Part shown: piece after piece, positions 45,228-53,782 of the stretch
Position numbering within the stretch: the first letter of the stretch is position 1
Layout of the letters: every line of letters starts with the position of its first letter
Source of the DNA: Peptoniphilus harei
Lineage (GTDB): Bacteria > Bacillota > Clostridia > Tissierellales > Peptoniphilaceae
Assembly: GCF_900454685.1 (NCBI RefSeq)
Contig: NZ_UATM01000032.1
Span: 1,116,001-1,180,000, forward strand
DNA: 64,000 nt
Direction of reading: 5' to 3'
The notes under the pieces: generated by a model
The model's database searches: none
The model's input: the letters and a program-made list of their open reading frames with translations, nothing else
Told to the model about the DNA's origin: nothing
Program-made: the position numbers and the translations under genes

Positions 45228-46418
45228 ATGAAGATATTAGTTATTAATTGCGGATCATCTTCCCTTAAATATCAACTTATTAACATGGAAACTGAAGATG
45301 TGATGGCAAAGGGTTTAGTTGAAAGAATCGGAATCGAAGGTTCAAGAATTAAACACGAAACAATTGGCAAGGAAAAGAAAACTATTGAAACTCCAATGCA
45401 AGACCACAAGAGAGCTCTTGAACTTGTAATGGAATCCCTAACAAATGAAGAATACGGTGCAATCAAGTCACTTGATGAAATTGATGCTGTAGGTCACAGA
45501 GTTGTACACGGTGGCGAAGATTTCGCTAAGTCTGTTGTTATCGACGAAAAAGTATTAAAGGGAATTGAAGATAATGTTGAAATAGCTCCTCTTCACAACC
45601 CACCTAACATTATGGGAATCAAGGCTTGTCAAAGACTTCTTCCTGATGTTAAACAAGTTGCAGTATTTGATACAGCTTTCCACCAAACTATGCCAGAAGA
45701 AAGCTACATCTATGCACTTCCATATGAATATTACGAAAAATATAAAATTAGAAGATTTGGCTTCCACGGAACTTCTCACAAATACATCACTAACAAGGCA
45801 GCAGAAATGCTTGGCAAGGATGTAAATGAAGTTAACCTGATTACTTGTCATCTTGGTAATGGTTCAAGTATCTGTGCAGTTGAAAATGGTAAATCTATTG
45901 ATACATCAATGGGCTTCACACCACTTGAAGGACTTGCAATGGGTACAAGATGTGGTGACTTAGACCCAGCTATTCTTCCATTTATCATGGATAAAGAAAA
46001 TCTTTCTACAGAAGAAATCAACACTCTAATTAACAAAAAATCAGGTGTACTAGGAATTTCTGGTGTATCAAGTGACTTCAGAGACATTGAAGAAGCAAGA
46101 GACCAAGGAAACAAGAGAGCAAAACTTGCACTTGATATCTTTGAAAAGAGAGTTCGTGGCTACGTTGGTTCTTACATGACAGAACTTGATCACGTTGATG
46201 CTATTGTATTTACAGCAGGTGTTGGTGAAAACTCTATTGAAATGAGAGAATCAATTTGTGCTGGACTAAAATCACTAGGTATCAAACTTGATCCTGAAAG
46301 AAACAATGTAAGAGGAGAAGATAAACTTATTTCTTCTGACGATTCTGCTATCAAAGTTTTCGTTATTCCAACTAACGAAGAGCTAATGATTGCAAGAGAT
46401 ACAAAGGAACTTGTTTAA
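45228..46418 (+). CDS. ackA: Acetate kinase
   Basis: A 396-residue ASKHA-fold enzyme making ATP and acetate from acetyl phosphate. It has [14 protein letters not shown] at the N-terminus, [13 protein letters not shown] near residue 88, [44 protein letters not shown] and FTAGVGENS. All catalytic blocks are intact and the length is normal. Its codon use looks like that of a highly expressed gene. No pta is adjacent, so phosphotransacetylase must be encoded elsewhere. Confidence 0.97.
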   Translation: MKILVINCGSSSLKYQLINMETEDVMAKGLVERIGIEGSRIKHETIGKEKKTIETPMQDHKRALELVMESLTNEEYGAIKSLDEIDAVGHRVVHGGEDFAKSVVIDEKVLKGIEDNVEIAPLHNPPNIMGIKACQRLLPDVKQVAVFDTAFHQTMPEESYIYALPYEYYEKYKIRRFGFHGTSHKYITNKAAEMLGKDVNEVNLITCHLGNGSSICAVENGKSIDTSMGFTPLEGLAMGTRCGDLDPAILPFIMDKENLSTEEINTLINKKSGVLGISGVSSDFRDIEEARDQGNKRAKLALDIFEKRVRGYVGSYMTELDHVDAIVFTAGVGENSIEMRESICAGLKSLGIKLDPERNNVRGEDKLISSDDSAIKVFVIPTNEELMIARDTKELV

Positions 46419-46438
46419 GTTTAATTTTCAATATAGTA

Positions 46439-46467
46439 TTGACAGACTAAATATTAAAAGTTATAAT
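46439..46467 (+). promoter_or_regulatory. Consensus promoter of yceD-rpmF
   Basis: TTGACA (46439-46444) and TATAAT (46462-46467) with exactly 17 bp between: a full sigma-A consensus promoter. Confidence 0.9.
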
Positions 46468-46495
46468 GATTTGTATGTATTTTTGAGGTGAGTAA

Positions 46496-47026
46496 ATGAA
46501 ATTAGATCTTAGTACTTTTTTGTCGTCTGATGAAATCAGATTAGACTTTGAGGGTATTCTAGAGGAAAATGACACAGATTTGAATTTAGAGGATCTCAAT
46601 CTCATCTATCCCGTAGAGTACAATGGATATATTCATGATTTGACAGGGGAGTTAGAACTTTGTCTAGATATTTCCTACAAATTTAAGGCTAAGTGTGACA
46701 GATGTCTCAAAGAATTTGTAAAAGAAAAAGAGACTAGTTACCTTGCTTATAATTTTAAAGATCCAAGTCTATATGATGAAGATTCTGTAGATGAGTACTT
46801 TAAAATTAAAAATGATTCCATAGATCTTTCAGAAATAATTTTTTCACAGATAATTACTTCCATCAATGGAAAGAATTTATGTAGCGAAGATTGCAAGGGA
46901 TTGTGCCCACATTGTGGCAAGAACTTAAATGATGGCCCTTGTGATTGTGTGGAAGAAGTTGAAGAAGATATTGTGGACCCAAGATTTGGGAAGTTATTAG
47001 ATTTATTTAAAGATGAGGAGGTGTAG
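46496..47026 (+). CDS. yceD: DUF177 (YceD-like) protein
   Basis: A 176-residue acidic protein with the DUF177 core. It includes [19 protein letters not shown] near residue 65 and a C-terminal zinc-type set of cysteines ([16 protein letters not shown]). In bacteria this gene nearly always precedes rpmF; the protein has been linked to 23S rRNA processing or ribosome assembly, and its exact role is uncertain. Here rpmF starts two bases after its stop with the ribosome site inside this gene. Confidence 0.9.
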   Translation: MKLDLSTFLSSDEIRLDFEGILEENDTDLNLEDLNLIYPVEYNGYIHDLTGELELCLDISYKFKAKCDRCLKEFVKEKETSYLAYNFKDPSLYDEDSVDEYFKIKNDSIDLSEIIFSQIITSINGKNLCSEDCKGLCPHCGKNLNDGPCDCVEEVEEDIVDPRFGKLLDLFKDEEV

Positions 47027-47028
47027 AA

Positions 47029-47211
47029 ATGGCCGTACCTAAGAGAAAAACTTCAAAACAAAGAAAAAACACGAGAAGAGCATCTTCTTACAGATTAAAT
47101 AAAGCAACAGTAGTTGAATGTCCTAACTGCCATGAAATGAAATTACCTCATAGAGTTTGTCCTTCTTGTGGACACTATGCAGGCAAAGAAATTGTTGCAG
47201 AAGCAGAATAA
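47029..47211 (+). CDS. rpmF: Ribosomal protein bL32
   Basis: A 60-residue bL32 with the basic [19 protein letters not shown] start and a zinc ribbon made of CPNC and CPSC. The zinc form implies that zinc-free paralogues, if any, lie elsewhere. The usual downstream plsX-fabH genes are absent; a terminator follows instead. Confidence 0.97.
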   Translation: MAVPKRKTSKQRKNTRRASSYRLNKATVVECPNCHEMKLPHRVCPSCGHYAGKEIVAEAE

Positions 47212-47213
47212 TA

Positions 47214-47241
47214 GAGTGAGACTTAGGTCTCACTTTTTTTA
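47214..47241 (+). terminator. Terminator after rpmF
   Basis: AGTGAGAC / GTCTCACT stem with TTAG loop, then TTTTTTT. Confidence 0.88.
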
Positions 47242-47283
47242 TTGGTTTTTATTTTATGGAATTATATAATTATATAAAAATTT

Positions 47284-47306
47284 AGAGAGGCCTCATGACC
47301 TCTCTT
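47284..47306. terminator. Hairpin downstream of the twin small peptides
   Basis: AGAGAGGCC / GGTCTCTCT-type 9-bp stem (one G-U) with a tetraloop. It follows the second peptide gene on the minus strand by five bases; the T run there is short (AAATTTTT), while on the plus strand it is followed by TTTTCTTTT. Confidence 0.6.
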
Positions 47307-47311
47307 TTCTT

Positions 47312-47434
47312 TTAATTATCAAATTTTTTTAACAAACCTAGAATCCTTCCAAGTAAGTAAAGTTTTATAAATTCCAGGCCTAGATTTAATATTAGATGGG
47401 TTCCAATTCTTGTGACTTCTGTATATTTTTCCAT
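47312..47434 (-). CDS. Small amphipathic peptide, 40 residues (second of a pair)
   Basis: The frame reads MEKYTEVTRIGTHLILNLGL, then EFIKLYLLGRILGLLKKFDN and a stop. Residues 14-36 are strongly hydrophobic with basic residues at regular spacing, giving an amphipathic or membrane-spanning helix. The start has a good AAGAGGTG site overlapping the end of the first peptide gene, and it lies four bases after that stop. I do not recognise a family; bacteriocin-like, holin-like or toxin-like small membrane proteins are possibilities. Confidence 0.6.
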   Translation of the reverse strand: MEKYTEVTRIGTHLILNLGLEFIKLYLLGRILGLLKKFDN

Positions 47435-47438
47435 AAGC

Positions 47439-47561
47439 TCACCTCTTATTACTTATTTCTTTTAGCTTCTTATAAATCAAAATAAGAAAAATTATTTCTA
47501 CAATGCTTGTTATGTAGTTTGGTTGTAAAAAGGTTAAAAATTTTATTGTTTGTGGACTCAT
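47439..47561 (-). CDS. Small membrane peptide, 40 residues (first of a pair)
   Basis: The frame reads MSPQTIKFLTFLQPNYITSI, then VEIIFLILIYKKLKEISNKR and a stop. It has one membrane segment (about residues 18-33) and a basic C-terminal tail, typical of small inner-membrane peptides. AAAGGAGGAACTT gives a near-perfect ribosome site. A hairpin CTTTAG/CTAAAG (47571-47586) overlaps the first bases of that site and could reduce its use. It is followed by a second peptide of identical length. Confidence 0.62.
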   Translation of the reverse strand: MSPQTIKFLTFLQPNYITSIVEIIFLILIYKKLKEISNKR

Positions 47562-47644
47562 AAGTTCCTCCTTTAGTCTTCTAAAGTTATCTTTATTTAT
47601 TCTTTACCCTTCTATCAAAAAAATAAAAATTTACATAAAATAAG

Positions 47645-47694
47645 TGTGATAAAAGTCACATTATTTTTTGGGTGAAGATGTTAAAATAATAATT
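47645..47694 (+). promoter_or_regulatory. CRP/FNR-type box and promoter of the hemerythrin operon
   Basis: TGTGATAAAAGTCACA (47645-47660) is a perfect TGTGA-N6-TCACA site for CRP/FNR-family regulators. The likely -10 TAAAAT (47682-47687) predicts a start near 47694, which puts the centre of the box at -41.5. That is the class II activating position. No -35 is evident, as expected for an activated promoter. Confidence 0.72.
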
Positions 47695-47712
47695 AGAAAA
47701 GAGGGATAAAAG

Positions 47713-48294
47713 ATGAGTTTATTTTTAGGATACATCCATTACTTGATGTACGATAAAGTTTTATTTCAAGAAGAATTACTAGAAAGTTTGTTGGAACTAT
47801 TAGATGATGATAAAAAAATAAAATTAATTGAAGAACTTAATAGAGACTTTCCAATAGAACGAGGAGACTTAAAGGATATTATTGACGAAAGTAATATTCA
47901 TGGCTGGCTCGATGAAAGGGTAAGAAGAAGTGAGAATAGGCTTGCAAAGACTGTAGCATTTTTACTAAGGGACTTCGACATAGAAGAATTAAAAAATAAA
48001 TTTAATGAACTTGGTAAGACTTACGAAGTAGGAGAAAGTCCTGAAGAAGCCTTTAATTTTATAACTTCAAAATTTTTAGACGGTATGCCTTGCGACCATT
48101 CTCTAATGATAATTAAAAATGAAGAAGATGAATTTGTTTTTAAAATTGCTAGAGACCTTCACAAAGATATTTGGGAAAATTATGTAAATCCAGATTATTA
48201 TTGGGGCCTAAGAGATGCTTTTATCTCTGGAAGTTTGGAAAATTCTGGATTAAAATATGAAAAGATAGATGAAACTTATGTAATTAGGAAGTGA
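47713..48294 (+). CDS. Conserved hypothetical protein paired with hemerythrin
   Basis: A 193-residue acidic cytoplasmic protein. It has FLGYIHYLMYDKVLFQEELL at the N-terminus, DIIDESNIHGWLDERV near residue 55, and FLDGMPCDHSLMIIK near residue 128. The Cys-Asp-His could be a metal or haem site, but this is a guess. I recall similar FLGxIHYWxYNK proteins in clostridia without a known role. It is four bases ahead of a hemerythrin gene and behind a CRP/FNR-type promoter, which suggests a task in redox, oxygen or nitrosative stress. Confidence 0.7.
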   Translation: MSLFLGYIHYLMYDKVLFQEELLESLLELLDDDKKIKLIEELNRDFPIERGDLKDIIDESNIHGWLDERVRRSENRLAKTVAFLLRDFDIEELKNKFNELGKTYEVGESPEEAFNFITSKFLDGMPCDHSLMIIKNEEDEFVFKIARDLHKDIWENYVNPDYYWGLRDAFISGSLENSGLKYEKIDETYVIRK

Positions 48295-48298
48295 TTTC

Positions 48299-48850
48299 AT
48301 GGAAACTTTAAAGTATACAATTAATTATTTGGAAGATGAGCACGAAGAAATTCTTGTCTTCTGTAATAAGATGGAAGAAAAGTGCTTGGAAATCCTCAAT
48401 GGAAAGCTAGATATAGATTTTTTTAGGAAGGCTATAAGCTTTATAAGACTTTATGCCGATGGACTTCATCACAAAAAAGAAGAAGATATTTTATTTAAGG
48501 CAATGCTGGATAATCTTGGACCTCTTGCAGAAAAAGTAGTCCGTGGTGGTATGCTTGTGGAACATCAAATGGCAAGGGGATATGTAATGGAGCTTGAAAA
48601 TAATTTGAATTTATTTGAAGAGTCTTCTGATAATCTTGCTAAGCTCCACATCTTAACCAATGCCATGGCTTACGTTGAGCTCTTAAGAAGTCACGCAGAA
48701 AAGGAAAACAAAACTGTTTATCCCTTTGCGGATAAAAATCTCTCAGAAGATGTAAAAGAAGAAGTGGCAAGGGAAATGGAAAAAAGAGTTAAGGAAGAAG
48801 AAAAAAATCTGGAAGATAAAAGGAATTTAATGAAGTCCTTAGGTATTTAA
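48299..48850 (+). CDS. Hemerythrin-like (HHE) protein
   Basis: A 183-residue four-helix protein with diiron ligand candidates in the HHE pattern: His 15 (EDEHEEI), His 57/58 and Glu 61/62 (GLHHKKEED), His 89 (LVEHQM), His 132 and Glu 136 (SHAEKENK). Such proteins bind O2 or NO, or repair iron-sulfur clusters. The last 30 residues form a charged helix. It is the second gene of a two-gene operon with the preceding unknown protein; a terminator follows. Confidence 0.88.
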   Translation: METLKYTINYLEDEHEEILVFCNKMEEKCLEILNGKLDIDFFRKAISFIRLYADGLHHKKEEDILFKAMLDNLGPLAEKVVRGGMLVEHQMARGYVMELENNLNLFEESSDNLAKLHILTNAMAYVELLRSHAEKENKTVYPFADKNLSEDVKEEVAREMEKRVKEEEKNLEDKRNLMKSLGI

Positions 48851-48930
48851 TTTTAAACTTTGGATTTATCATTAATCAAAAAAAATTCACTTTCATCTAT
48901 TATCAAAAAGATTACAAATTGATTACAATG

Positions 48931-48963
48931 AACCTGGCTACAAGACTTTTGCCAGGTTTTTTG
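48931..48963 (+). terminator. Terminator of the hemerythrin operon
   Basis: AACCTGGC (48931-48938) / GCCAGGTT (48951-48958), then TTTTTTG. Confidence 0.85.
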
Positions 48964-48989
48964 TTATTATAAATCCTCGAGGTGAAAAA

Positions 48990-49856
48990 ATGAAAAAAAT
49001 ATTTATATTAATGATAATCTTAATTGCAGCACCTTTTTCTGTTTTTGCAGGAAAGGAAGTAGCAATGCCTTTGAATGTTTCTGCAATTAAGGATAAGGAA
49101 GTTTATAATTTTGAAATTAAAAATGCCAAGGCTAACGACTTAATAGAAATTGAAGTTAAGAGCGAGGGAAATGAATCCAAGGGATTAGTAAAGAAAAATG
49201 TAATCTCAAAAAATAAGAAAAACTTCGTTACTATTAGCCAAAAGGAACTAGACTCAATAGTTGGACCATCAAGTGGTTATGCCTTTAAGCTAAGATTTGT
49301 AAACAAGGACAAGTCTTCAGGATTTTCAAATGAACTTCACCTAGGCAAGGCTCCTGTTTTTAGAAATTACAGCAACTGGGCTTACAATGACCTAGCAAGG
49401 GCTGAGAATTTAAAACTTTTCTCTCAAGGAGTTGCAGCCAACACTAGGGCAAAGGTAACTAGGGAAGAATTTGCAGAAGTTGCAGTTAAGGCTTACAAGA
49501 TTAAGTACAAGAGATCTTCTCAAGGATCAGTTAAGCACTTTAAGGACACAGATAACAAGTATGTAAACATGGCCTATGACCTTGGAATTATGAATGGTAA
49601 GGGCGACGGAACTTTTTCTCCTAAGGCTCACATGACTAGGGAAGACTATGCTGTAGTTATTGCAAATATTTTTGAATTAAAGAACAATAAAAATGTCAGC
49701 ATGAAGGACAGCAAAAAAGTTTCAAACTATGCTAAAGAGTCTGTGAACAAGGCACTTAATGCAAAATATTTAAACTTAGATGAAAAGAAAAACTTTAATC
49801 CAAAGAAAGAGATGACAAGGGAAGAAGTAATTTCTTCTATAGTACGTCATATTTAA
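48990..49856 (+). CDS. Secreted SLH-domain protein
   Basis: A 288-residue protein with a signal peptide (cleavage after SVFA) and about 100 residues of unknown beta-rich domain. Three SLH repeats follow in the C-terminal 165 residues. Repeat marks are WAYNDLARAENLKLF with VTREEFAEVAV, FKDTDNKYVNMAYDLGIMNG with GTFSPKAHMTREDYA, and a more divergent third with FNPKKEMTREEVI. SLH domains bind pyruvylated wall polysaccharide, which the CsaB gene at 8887 can make. Its target on the outside is unknown. Confidence 0.9.
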   Translation: MKKIFILMIILIAAPFSVFAGKEVAMPLNVSAIKDKEVYNFEIKNAKANDLIEIEVKSEGNESKGLVKKNVISKNKKNFVTISQKELDSIVGPSSGYAFKLRFVNKDKSSGFSNELHLGKAPVFRNYSNWAYNDLARAENLKLFSQGVAANTRAKVTREEFAEVAVKAYKIKYKRSSQGSVKHFKDTDNKYVNMAYDLGIMNGKGDGTFSPKAHMTREDYAVVIANIFELKNNKNVSMKDSKKVSNYAKESVNKALNAKYLNLDEKKNFNPKKEMTREEVISSIVRHI

Positions 49857-49929
49857 TGAAAATTTTACAAAAAGTTTATTTTAATTATAAAATCAAATAA
49901 TTTATGTTATAATACTTCCAGGTGAGATA

Positions 49930-50280
49930 ATGAAAAAAGTAATTTTTGACATTAGTCCGCTTGGAAGTTTTCAATTTTCTTGTGAGACTTACATAATTTA
50001 TTACAGGGAAAAATATGGACAAGATATTTTTTTCTACACTAGAAAAGATGGAAAATATTTTAAAGTAGAGGATAGTGAAGAGTTAAGGAATTTAAAGAAT
50101 AGGGTTATAGTCCACAGAGACCTAGGTCCTGTTGTTGAAATGATTCCTCACGACCTAGACACAAGAGTCTTGCCTCTAGATGAAGAGTTGGAAGAAGATG
50201 AAATCCTAATTAGCATTGTTGAGAGATTGGGAGAGGGAGCAAGCTGGAAAAACTCTAACATAAGAGTTGTTGAAGTTTAA
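49930..50280 (+). CDS. Hypothetical protein
   Basis: A 116-residue acidic protein without a signal peptide. Notable segments are FSCETYIIYYREKYGQDIFF and VVEMIPHDLDTRVLPLDEEL. I do not recognise a family. It is transcribed from an extended -10 promoter (TGTTATAAT, 49905-49913) only 17 bases before the start codon, which leaves a very short leader. A terminator hairpin follows. Confidence 0.65.
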   Translation: MKKVIFDISPLGSFQFSCETYIIYYREKYGQDIFFYTRKDGKYFKVEDSEELRNLKNRVIVHRDLGPVVEMIPHDLDTRVLPLDEELEEDEILISIVERLGEGASWKNSNIRVVEV

Positions 50281-50295
50281 AATTAATTGCAGAGA

Positions 50296-50330
50296 AAAAG
50301 AGATTCAATTAAGAATCTCTTATTTTTTTA
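50296..50330. terminator. Terminator between convergent genes
   Basis: AAGAGATTC / GAATCTCTT stem (50298-50321) followed by ATTTTTTTA on the plus strand. Confidence 0.75.
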
Positions 50331-50337
50331 CAAATTT

Positions 50338-51594
50338 TTATTTTTTAAAATTTTCTGGGAATTCCACAAGAATTTTTTCAATTCTATTTTTTGTCTTTTT
50401 AACAATTGTAAACTTTAAGTCGTCAATTTCAATGACTTCATTAAACTTTGGGAAACGGTCAAGCTTTTCAATTATATATCCACCAAGGGAATCAAACTCT
50501 TGGCACTCAAGTTCTGTTCCAAAGATTTGATTTACCTCATCGATATTTATCGATGCTTCAATAATATATTTATTGGGACCAACTTGAAGGATCTCTTCGT
50601 CTTCTTCTGTGTCATACTCGTCAGAAATTTGTCCCACGATTTTCTCGAAGATATCTTCAAAGGTAATCATGCCTTCAGTACCACCATATTCATCTGTAAC
50701 TATGGCGACAGATAATTTATTTTGCCTCATTTCAGAGAAAAGTGTTCCTGTAGGCTTGTACTCAAAGGTGAAGAAGGGCTTCTTAAAGAAGGATTTATTT
50801 TCTGCCAGGGACTTTGTCTTGTCCATGTGGAAGATGTCCTTTACATTTAAGATACCCACAATGTTGTCCAGATTGTCTTCGTAGACTGGCATTCTTGAAT
50901 AAGAATATTCAGAAATTTTTTCTATAATCTCCTCAAAGCTTTCTTCAATGTCTATGGCCACTATGTCTGTTCTTGGAGTCATAATGTCTTTTGCGTAGTT
51001 GTCCTTAAAGTCAATTACATTTTGAATCATCCTAGACTCGTTCTTATTTATAATCCCTTCTTCCATGCCAAGGTCCATGGCATCGATAAGGTCTTCTTCT
51101 GTAATTATTGGTGCCTTATAGTCCTTGTCTTTTATTGCAATTTTTATTATAGATTGGGACAAGAAGTTTATTAGCATTGAAAGAGGCCTCAAGAATATAA
51201 TTAAAAAATTTAAAAACTTTGCATACTTTGGAACAATTATTTCGTAATTTTTCTTGCCCAAGTTTCGAGGCAGGCTTTCTCCAAAGATAATTATGGCTAT
51301 TGTAGAAATTATTATTCCCAAGACAAGACCCCAAATTCCAAAAAGTTTGTAAAAGAATAAAGAAGTAAAGATAATTGATAGTGAATTGGAAAAATAGTCC
51401 AGGATCAAGGTTGTGGAATAAATATTTTCTTTTTTCACAAGTTTTTTAATCACAGAAATATTTTTTACTTCTAGGTCTTCAAGTCTTGATAATTTTACTG
51501 ACCCAAGGGCCAGGTAGGCATTTTCTATTAGGGTAAACAAATAGGAAAAATATATTGCCACAAGGGCTAAGATTAGGTATATGTAATAATCCAT
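50338..51594 (-). CDS. CNNM/CBS-pair transporter (HlyC/CorC family)
   Basis: A 418-residue membrane protein. An N-terminal CNNM (DUF21) domain with four hydrophobic segments covers residues 1-170. Then comes a CBS pair (IMTPRTDIVAIDIEESFEEI and IVGILNVKDIF), and a C-terminal CorC_HlyC domain (GGYIIEKLDRFPK). Bacterial homologues such as MpfA and CorC are involved in magnesium or cobalt efflux. The ATG at 51592-51594 is preceded by GGAG at nine bases, so the longer frame is not preferred. The annotation 'hemolysin' for this family is historical. Confidence 0.88.
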   Translation of the reverse strand: MDYYIYLILALVAIYFSYLFTLIENAYLALGSVKLSRLEDLEVKNISVIKKLVKKENIYSTTLILDYFSNSLSIIFTSLFFYKLFGIWGLVLGIIISTIAIIIFGESLPRNLGKKNYEIIVPKYAKFLNFLIIFLRPLSMLINFLSQSIIKIAIKDKDYKAPIITEEDLIDAMDLGMEEGIINKNESRMIQNVIDFKDNYAKDIMTPRTDIVAIDIEESFEEIIEKISEYSYSRMPVYEDNLDNIVGILNVKDIFHMDKTKSLAENKSFFKKPFFTFEYKPTGTLFSEMRQNKLSVAIVTDEYGGTEGMITFEDIFEKIVGQISDEYDTEEDEEILQVGPNKYIIEASINIDEVNQIFGTELECQEFDSLGGYIIEKLDRFPKFNEVIEIDDLKFTIVKKTKNRIEKILVEFPENFKK

Positions 51595-51644
51595 AAAATT
51601 CAACTCCATTTTAAATTTTATACCCAAATAAATAAAATTTAAAT

Positions 51645-51672
51645 AAAAAAGCTGCCCATCGGCAGCCTTTTG
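51645..51672 (-). terminator. Terminator after glmS
   Basis: GGCTGCC-GATG-GGCAGC hairpin on the minus strand followed by TTTTTT. Confidence 0.8.
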
Positions 51673-51675
51673 ATT

Positions 51676-53502
51676 TTATTCTACAGTTACTGATTTTGCT
51701 AAATTTCTAGGTTTGTCTACATCATTGCCAAGTAATACTGAAGTGTAATAAGCAATTAATTGTTCTGGTATGACTGCAAGAAGTGGTGTCAATAAATCAA
51801 TAGTTTTTGGAATTTCTATCATTTCATCTGAAGAATCTTTTACAAACTCATTGCCTTCTTCTGCAATGGAGATAACTTTTGCTCCACGTGCAATAAGTTC
51901 TTGGTTGTTAGACACAGTCTTGTCGAGAATCTTACTATAAAGGGCAACTGATATAACAGGTGTACCTTCTTCTATTAGGGCAATAGAACCGTGTTTAAGC
52001 TCGCCAGAAGGGAAGGCTTCTGTATGGATATAAGAAATTTCCTTTAATTTTAGGGCACCTTCTTTTGCTGTAATGTAATCAAGAGATCTACCAGTGTAGA
52101 AAATTGATTTAGCACCCTTAATTGAGTCTGCAATTTCTTTAAATTCTTCCTTGTGTTTTAAGATTTCTTCAATTTGTGATGGAAGTTTTTCCATATTTTC
52201 TATTATTTCTTTAACTTCAGCTTGAGAAATTTTATTTAACTTAAGGGCAATATCCATTGCCAAGAAGTAAAGTGAAATAACTTGTGTTGTGTAAGCCTTA
52301 GTTGAGGCAACAGAAATTTCTGGTCCTGCATAGCAGTAGATAACCTTGTCTGCTTCTCTAGAGATTGAAGAGCCAACAACATTTGTTACAGCTAGAGTTT
52401 TTGCACCGATCTTTTTAGCTTCTCTAAGAGCAGCTAGGGTATCAGCAGTTTCTCCTGATTGAGATACAAAGATAACAAGAGATCTGTCATCTAAAAACAT
52501 ATTCTTGTATCTAAATTCTGAAGCAATTTCTGAAATTACAGGAATACCTGCAAGATTTTCAATTGCATACTTGCCAGCTTCACCTGCGTGGAAGGCAGTT
52601 CCACAAGCAGTTACATAAATTTTGTCAATATTTTTTAATTCATCAAGGGATAGACTTCCTTCAGCGGGAAGATTTATTTTATAATCCTTGTGTTTAATTG
52701 AAATAACTTCTTTAAGGATAGAAGGTTGTTCGTGAATTTCCTTAATAAGGAAGTGGTCGTAGCCTTCTTTTGATGCATCTGATGCAGAAATTTCAACTTC
52801 TGTAATTTCTCTTTCAACTTTTTTGTGGTTTTTGTCATAGATTGTGTAAGAATCTTCTCTCATGTCAACTACATCACCGTCTTCAAGATAAATTATCTTA
52901 TTAGTATGTTCGATTACAGATGTAATATCACTTGCTATGAAGTAACCATCTTCACAGATAGCGAAGAGAAGAGGAGAAGAATTTCTAACAGCAACAAGTC
53001 TATTAGGTTCATTTTCATCAATGATTCCAAGACTGTAAGCTCCCTTTAAGATATCAGTTGATTTAAAAACAGCTTCTAAGATGTCTCCATCATACTCTTC
53101 TGAGATTAGGTTAGGAATAACTTCTGTATCAGTTTGTGAAAGAAATTCATGTCCCTTTTCTATTAACATCTTTCTAAGTTCTAGATAGTTTTCAACAATT
53201 CCGTTGTGAACAACAGATACCTTTTTGTCACTACTTAAGTGGGGGTGGGCGTTAATTTCATTTGGCTCACCGTGAGTTGCCCATCTTGTGTGACCAATAC
53301 AAACATTTGATGGGTACTTATCAAGGTCAAAGGATTCTTCAAGAGCCTTAATGCGACCCTTCTTCTTAAAAGTTACTAATTTATCATTATTTAAAAAAGA
53401 AAGTCCTGCAGAGTCGTAACCCCTGTATTCTAATTTTTTAAGACCTTCCAGTACTAGTTTCGTTGCATTATTTTTTCCAATATATCCAACTATTCCGCAC
53501 AT
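51676..53502 (-). CDS. glmS: Glutamine-fructose-6-phosphate aminotransferase
   Basis: A 608-residue enzyme producing glucosamine-6-phosphate, the first step of amino-sugar supply for peptidoglycan. Cys 2 of MCGIVGYIGK is the glutaminase nucleophile, with GHTRWATHGEPNEINAHPH following. Two SIS domains cover the rest (VTACGTAFHAGEAGKYAIE and SQSGETADTLAALREAKKIG), and the C-terminus ends NLAKSVTVE, the family's invariant tail. It is controlled by a self-cleaving ribozyme upstream. Confidence 0.97.
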   Translation of the reverse strand: MCGIVGYIGKNNATKLVLEGLKKLEYRGYDSAGLSFLNNDKLVTFKKKGRIKALEESFDLDKYPSNVCIGHTRWATHGEPNEINAHPHLSSDKKVSVVHNGIVENYLELRKMLIEKGHEFLSQTDTEVIPNLISEEYDGDILEAVFKSTDILKGAYSLGIIDENEPNRLVAVRNSSPLLFAICEDGYFIASDITSVIEHTNKIIYLEDGDVVDMREDSYTIYDKNHKKVEREITEVEISASDASKEGYDHFLIKEIHEQPSILKEVISIKHKDYKINLPAEGSLSLDELKNIDKIYVTACGTAFHAGEAGKYAIENLAGIPVISEIASEFRYKNMFLDDRSLVIFVSQSGETADTLAALREAKKIGAKTLAVTNVVGSSISREADKVIYCYAGPEISVASTKAYTTQVISLYFLAMDIALKLNKISQAEVKEIIENMEKLPSQIEEILKHKEEFKEIADSIKGAKSIFYTGRSLDYITAKEGALKLKEISYIHTEAFPSGELKHGSIALIEEGTPVISVALYSKILDKTVSNNQELIARGAKVISIAEEGNEFVKDSSDEMIEIPKTIDLLTPLLAVIPEQLIAYYTSVLLGNDVDKPRNLAKSVTVE

Positions 53503-53574
53503 ATTTCTACCTCCAATTTTTTAGAGACTCACTACATTTATTTTGTTATAAAATTACTTTTATTTTTTGTAAAA

Positions 53575-53656
53575 TGTTTAGGCTGTGAAACCTTTGAGGC
53601 ATCCGCCGATAATCGATAACCTCATACCTCGTCAGCCACTAGGGCTCAGGCGCTTC
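53575..53656 (-). promoter_or_regulatory. glmS ribozyme (GlcN6P-activated self-cleaving element)
   Basis: On the minus strand the core AGCGCC (complement of 53649-53654) is followed by GCTGACGAGG, GAGGTTATCG and TCGGCGGATGCCTC. These are the conserved P2-P3 segments of the glmS ribozyme. Cleavage is expected between A at 53654 and G at 53653. The 3' end has a short P4 hairpin (GGTTTCACAGCC). Glucosamine-6-phosphate triggers cleavage and the downstream mRNA is then degraded, which reduces GlmS. Confidence 0.93.
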
Positions 53657-53680
53657 AAAAATTTTTGTCTCTTTCAGTAA

Positions 53681-53709
53681 ATTTTACCATAAGGGTTATT
53701 TAAAGTAAA
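53681..53709 (-). promoter_or_regulatory. glmS promoter
   Basis: TTTACT (53704-53709) and TAAAAT (53681-53686) on the minus strand, 17-bp spacer; predicted start near 53674, about 20 nt before the ribozyme cleavage site. Confidence 0.8.
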
Positions 53710-53782
53710 CTTATTAAGCTTGTGACGCTTATAAGACCAAGGTTGAGCTAAGAATTATGTTAAAATAAATTTGGAGGTAAGA

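Noticed and set aside
45555..46114. Minus-strand frames inside ackA
   Set aside because: They are shadows of the acetate kinase gene with no ribosome sites or homologous motifs.
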